A stretch of DNA of 64,000 bases from Bactericera cockerelli (Eukaryota > Arthropoda > Insecta > Hemiptera > Triozidae). This document shows positions 37,458-43,400 of the stretch, piece by piece. Location: positions 1,238,020 to 1,302,019 of the forward strand of contig CM044961.1 of assembly GCA_024516035.1 (NCBI GenBank). The letters are read 5' to 3'. The translations under genes and the position numbers were made by a program. How positions within the stretch are numbered: the stretch's first letter is position 1; the number at the start of each line of letters is the position of its first letter. Below the pieces are notes generated by a model. The model saw only the letters and a list, made by a program, of their open reading frames with translations, was not told where the DNA came from and did not search any database.

Positions 37458-40400
37458 TAGGTATCTCTTGAAATTTATTTTCTATTCTACTTCCTGTCTG
37501 CGTTCAAGCATTCAGGATAATGTCTTTTTGGTCATGTAATGTGCTTTTTAGTTGACAATAATGTGTAAAGTTAGGAAATAACTTCTTTTTGTACACATAT
37601 TTTGTACATGATATTTCTGGAATGGTCAAGTTAATTGCTTACCACCAAAATCGTGAAGAGGCCTTACAACTAAAACCTTGAATTACCATAGATTATTTTA
37701 TTCAACTCCCGTAATGTTCATATCCCTACTTTTGAAAACAGCATGTTTTTTAACCAGGTCACCATAATCATTTAATAAATAAAATAAATATCAACAATAA
37801 TGTAGGTACAACGTTATTTTATTATGAATTAAAAAAAAAATCTTCCCTTTTTTTTCTTTATTTGCCATTTTTTTCGTATTATTTCTCTTTTCTTTACACT
37901 ACATTTTCACTATGACTATGTATTTATGTAATTTTAATATACACATTTTTGTATACTTCTATCCCTAGCTTATTCGTTACAAAACATTTTCATTGTGATT
38001 TTCTGTAGTTTTATGATAGTCGTAATTTTTTTCAGCTGAATTCACATGACTGTATTTAATTTTTCTTTTTTTCCGTTTTATTGTATACAAAGCAAGGATG
38101 AAGATTGCACAGTTATTTGATTTTGAATACATAAATAGAGTGTTGAAAGTAAAGTTGAGTATTTTCGAGTAAAAATCCAAGAAGATAATAAAATAAAAAA
38201 CATATAATCATTTATATAGGTACTGAATAAACATAATTATATTTATTATTTAAAAAATACTCGTGTGCAAGTCAGGAGTTGAAATATTCCAACCAACCTC
38301 AGCCCTGTGGAAGAGGTTGGTTGTTTAGGTTACAGAAAACTGACTAGCCAACCCTTACATCCTTACAAGCCAGGATAGCTTACAGTTTCCCAAGGGCTTA
38401 ATGTCTTATATGGAAAAAATTCCTAGTCCTCACGACGGTTGATCGCACATAAAAGTATATAATATATGGTCCAAGACGAGCCAACTTTGAAATGAAGTTG
38501 GCTGGAGACCATCGTTCCCACCTCCAGCTGTAGCCAAGCTGCCTACAGCATTAACATGATGAAGAGGTTGACCAATGCCGACCCCAAATATAGGTTGGAG
38601 GAAAGGCAAGTTAAAGTATAATTAATTGATGATGAAGATATAATATAAAGATATAATTGATGATATAAAAATGATGAAGAGGTTGACCAATGCCGACCCC
38701 AAATATAGGTTGGAGGAAAGGCAAGTTAAAGTATAATTAATTGATGATGAAGATATAATATAAAGATATAATTGATGATATAAAAATGATGAAGAGGTTG
38801 ACCAATGCCGACCCCAAATATAGGTTGGAGGAAAGGCAAGTTAAAGTATAATTAATTTGTGGAGAAGCACAAGGAATTTGAAAATGATGTTATATTTGCT
38901 AAACAAAAGAAAAGACAGTGTGAAATTGCACAAGAAATATTCTATTCTTGAATTCAAAGGTCATACTTCAAGATAATTTTTCTTTTTTTTGTTGTGACAT
39001 ATTTAAAAATGAAATGAAAATCGTGGTTCACATTTAATAAAAGAAATGGCACCTTTGTTTAATGTCCTGTTACAAAAAGAGACAAAATAAGCTTAGGAAA
39101 CAAAGAGTCATTATAAAAAATGTCAACACTTTTTTGTCATGAAGTTATGTATTTAACGCAACAATATATATCTACTTACCTAATTTTTTTTTTTTTTTTG
39201 AAAAAAACATTATTTTGTAACAACGAAAATTCAAAAACACATAATAGAACAGAATTTATATTGTACATAATAATTATAAAGTAAATGCATAGGTATGTAC
39301 AGAATTCATAACAACTACCTTATTGCACTATGTCATCATAACTATAATTACCTACTTATAATTTATTTCTTATTACATGATTCAATTTTTTAACATCTAT
39401 TACTTACCCTCAGAATTATATGTTCCTTTTTTGATAAAAAATATAAATTTCAATATAATATATAGGTATGCAAGGACATAAAAAAACTAGATGGAGAAAA
39501 TATCTAACATTCATTTTAAATTTTATGTTAAGATTAAGTTCGAAAGATCATTTTGAGAGAAAGAGAATGTTGATAAAGCCCCTTCAAAAACTAAAAGAGC
39601 AATACGCACCACATATTTTCCTTCTTGAATGAAGTCTACAGCTACACGCTTTGAATGTAGTGCGACTTGCACATCCTCTAAAGTTGTAAAGGAAATTTCT
39701 GTGAAATGAGGCAGGTTTCCCTTTAAGCGCAACATTTATATCTAGAAACGTAGCAAAGCGTTTCGCAATGTTTTATGTGCTGCTCTTCCTTTAGAACCGA
39801 ATTATGAAACAGGCTTAAGGTGGGTTTCCATTGCGTCGGCTTTTGCCGATCGGCATTGCCGATCAGCAAAGCCGATGTAATGGAAACGTACTTTTTGGCA
39901 AGAGCAAAATGCCGATCGGCATAGAATTATTTTACCGAATGAGGTCGGTACGGATCAAACAAATGCCGATCGGCATTGTCAGTGGAAACGTGCCGAGCAT
40001 GCCGAGTCATTAGTTTGTTCCTTTTTGTTGTTGTGTCTTGAACTATTTTCAAACCTTTTTATATACGAATGCCGACTAATCTTTAAAACCAATGGAAACA
40101 GATCGTGCCGTTCGGCATTTGCAGATCGGCAATGTCGATCTGCAAAAGCCGACGCAATGGAAACCCACCTTTAGGGGGGTATTCAACATCGGAAATAATA
40201 TATAAAGGTGGGTTTCCATTGCGTCGGCTTTTGCCGATCGGCATTGCCGATTGGCAAAGCCGATGTAATGGAAACGTACTTTTTGGCAAGAGCAAAATGC
40301 CGATCGGCATAGAATTATTTTACCGAATGAGGTCGGTACGTATCAAACAAATGCCGATCGGCATTGTCAGTGGAAACGTGCCGAGCATGCCGAGTCATTA

Positions 40401-43400
40401 GTTTGTTCCTTTTTATTGTTGTGTCTTGAACTATTTTCAAACCTTTTTATATACGAGTATACAGGGTCTTCATAAAGTCTCACCCAGGCCTAGGTTTCTC
40501 GAAAACGACTCAGAATATCAAAAAACGCAAAAACCCGTATTCCTTTATATTTAGGGGGATTGATTTTCAGCCAATTTTTTTTTGCCTACACGGCCCCAGT
40601 CAGGCTGGGCATGGACCAACTTTAAAATCTTAAATAGAATGGTATGTCTTGTGGCATATTATTTTAAAGGTCTTATTGAGAGAAGTTCATTACAATAAAT
40701 TTCAGTGTGCTACGACTTACCGTTCTCGAGATACAGGGTCCGACGTCCTGCGTAATATCCCTATATTTTGACCTATAACTCGTTAACCGTAAATTATGGA
40801 GAAATTATAATAACTTTTCTTGATAATAATAACTCCTTATAGCAAGAACTTTCGAACAAGTTAAAATTTGATTTGTTTTTTCGTTAAATTTTTTTCGACT
40901 GTTCGTCCGGCTGGCTGACGAAACCGACCAGAAACTAACATCAACAGAGTATGTCGAGTTATAACTTGTTCGAAAAGTCTCATCATAAGGAGTTATTATT
41001 AACAAGAAAAATTTTCTCCATAATTTACGGTTATCGAGTTATAGGTCAAAATATATGGATATTACGCAGGACGTCAGACCCTGTATCTCGAGAACGGTAA
41101 GTCGTAGCACACTGAAATTTATTGTAATGAACTTCTCTCAATAAGACCTTTAAAACAATATGCCACAAGACATACCATTCTATTTAAGATTTTAAAGTTG
41201 GTCCATGCCCAGTAGACTGGTTTTAAAAAATCAATATCGGAATTTTTACAACGCTCAGGCAGAAATGAGTTCGGCTTTTGCAGAAATTGAGATAGACAAA
41301 ATTTCAAAGCAATCAGAGTACGTTAACAGGACCCGCTCTGGCCTCAAAGTTTGGAAATTTGCCAAATTTTCGAGGTTGAGCTGACATTTTCGGCCATAAC
41401 TCGAGAACGAAAAATCATACGAGCTTTAAGGATATATCAAATGAAAGACCATTTTGTTGGCTTTACTTTGTTGTATAATACTAGTTCCCGAAATCTTAAT
41501 GGTTACTGACTAAATTAAGAATATGTAGTCGAAAACGGGACAGGTACCCAAAGTAGAGCATCTAAGGCATGAAAGGATAATGGGTGAAAATACTTATGAT
41601 TTATAAAACTTATTCATGAAAGTGTTAGAAGATTAGTTTTGAATGATTTTTTGACACATTATGAAGCTATAAATACCCGTTTTTACATACTTGATAATTC
41701 TGACAGGTTAAGGCATGGCCAGAAAAACAAAATAATAATACAAACATATTATGTCAAAGTTATTCTCATTTTTTTACTGTAGAAATACAAATATCTAAAA
41801 TTAAAAGTACAAATAGGTAACATTTTGTCAAAAAAAAATACAAATCAAGCAGTAAAACTTAACCTAGTTAGTTGGGAGAGGGGTAGAGAGGGAACTTTTT
41901 GAAGAATCAGGATAGAGTCTCCTACATTTAGTCGCAACTTGTTGGAAAAACTGTTTCTGATCTTCCTCTCTAGTTAGTAAGTCGCTGAAGTTACTCATCA
42001 ACTTAACGCCTCTCTTGGCTGTGTCGTTTACAATTTTAAGTCCTTTCTGATACTGAGGCTCACCATGCCAAATTTAGGGGTCTCCCCTCAAAAAGTTAGT
42101 TTTTATGACAAATCGACTAAAGAAAAGAAAAGTTCCGTGAGCAATGAACTCTTTAAGGCCCCCTCTCACATAAGCTGGTATGTCTTTTATTCGTACTGTA
42201 ATGTTGACATTTTTTACCCCTCTGTATCATCAGATGAACTGAAAAGCTTTGCAGCCATTCCAGACTTTTCATCATGTGACAAAGTTGGATCGAAAAATCC
42301 CAAGCCAACAATTTCGGCATTCAAGTACCACAGGTGATAGACAACTTTATTTAGTGCTTTCTCTGAACTATGTGTTTTGATACGACAGCATCAAACACAG
42401 GTGTAGAGTAAAAGGACCCTGCACATTATTAGAAAAAATGTTAGAGCGGACTTGCTCTCCTTAGCATGTCGGCACAACATTCTAGAAGTTGTCTTGAGAA
42501 GCGTCTTTAACTGTAAAATGGGTAGTAGAACTGAACCTCATCCAGATAATTTATATGAGAGCGCGATTAGCTCAGTGGTTAAGCACCGCTTGCCATGCGG
42601 AAGGTCCTGGGTTCGATCCTCCGTGCCGACAAAAATTTGTATTCTTAATTTGGTTACAATTATTGTTTGTAAGGGATACCTTCCGGTGCGCTCGTGTTGA
42701 CCCAGCACCTAAATGGGAAGTATTGTGTCACTTCTCGCCCATCAGAGGGGAGGCATACTACGGGATGGGCAGGTTACAACACAGACCACAAGCGTCTACA
42801 GTAGCTCCTGTTTCTTGGCTATAAACTGTGGTACTTGAATGCCGAAACTGTTGGCTTGGGATTTTTCAATCCAACTTTGTCACATGGTGAAAAGTCTGGA
42901 ATGGCTGCAAAGCTTTTCAGTTCTTCTGATGATACAGAGGGGACAAAAAATGTCAACATTACAGTACGAATAAAAGACATACCAGCTTATGTGAGAGGGG
43001 GCCTTAAAGAGTTCATTACTCACGAAACATCTCTTTTCTTCAGTCGATTTGTCATTTAAACTGACTTTTTGAGGGTAGACCCCTAAATTTGGCATGGTGA
43101 GCCTCAGTATCAGAAAGGACTTAAAATTGTACAATTCCTTAAAGTTGTAAACGACACAGCCAAGAGAGGCGTTAAGTTGAGGAGTGACTTCAGCGACTTA
43201 CTAACAAGAGAGGAATGTCAGAAACAGTTTGTCCCACAAGTTGTGAGTAAATGTAGGAGACTATCCTGATTCTTCAAAAAGTTCCCTCTCTAACCCTCTC
43301 CCAACTAACTAGGTTAAGTTTTACTGCTTGATTTGTATTTTTTTTTGACAAAATGTTACCTATTTGTACTTTTAATTTTAGATATTTGTAGTTCTACAAT

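Noticed and set aside
39523..39735. 70-codon minus-strand frame
   Set aside because: Reads plausibly as protein but lacks any motif, neighbour or splice signal.
42556..42632. Apparent tRNA-Gly gene (also 63413-63487 and 23604-23680)
   Set aside because: A and B boxes look good, but each is followed by a shared SINE body, stems have mismatches and copies recur, so these are SINE heads.
42065..43134. Mirror-image frames on both arms of the foldback
   Set aside because: They are the same inverted-repeat DNA read twice and match no transposase.
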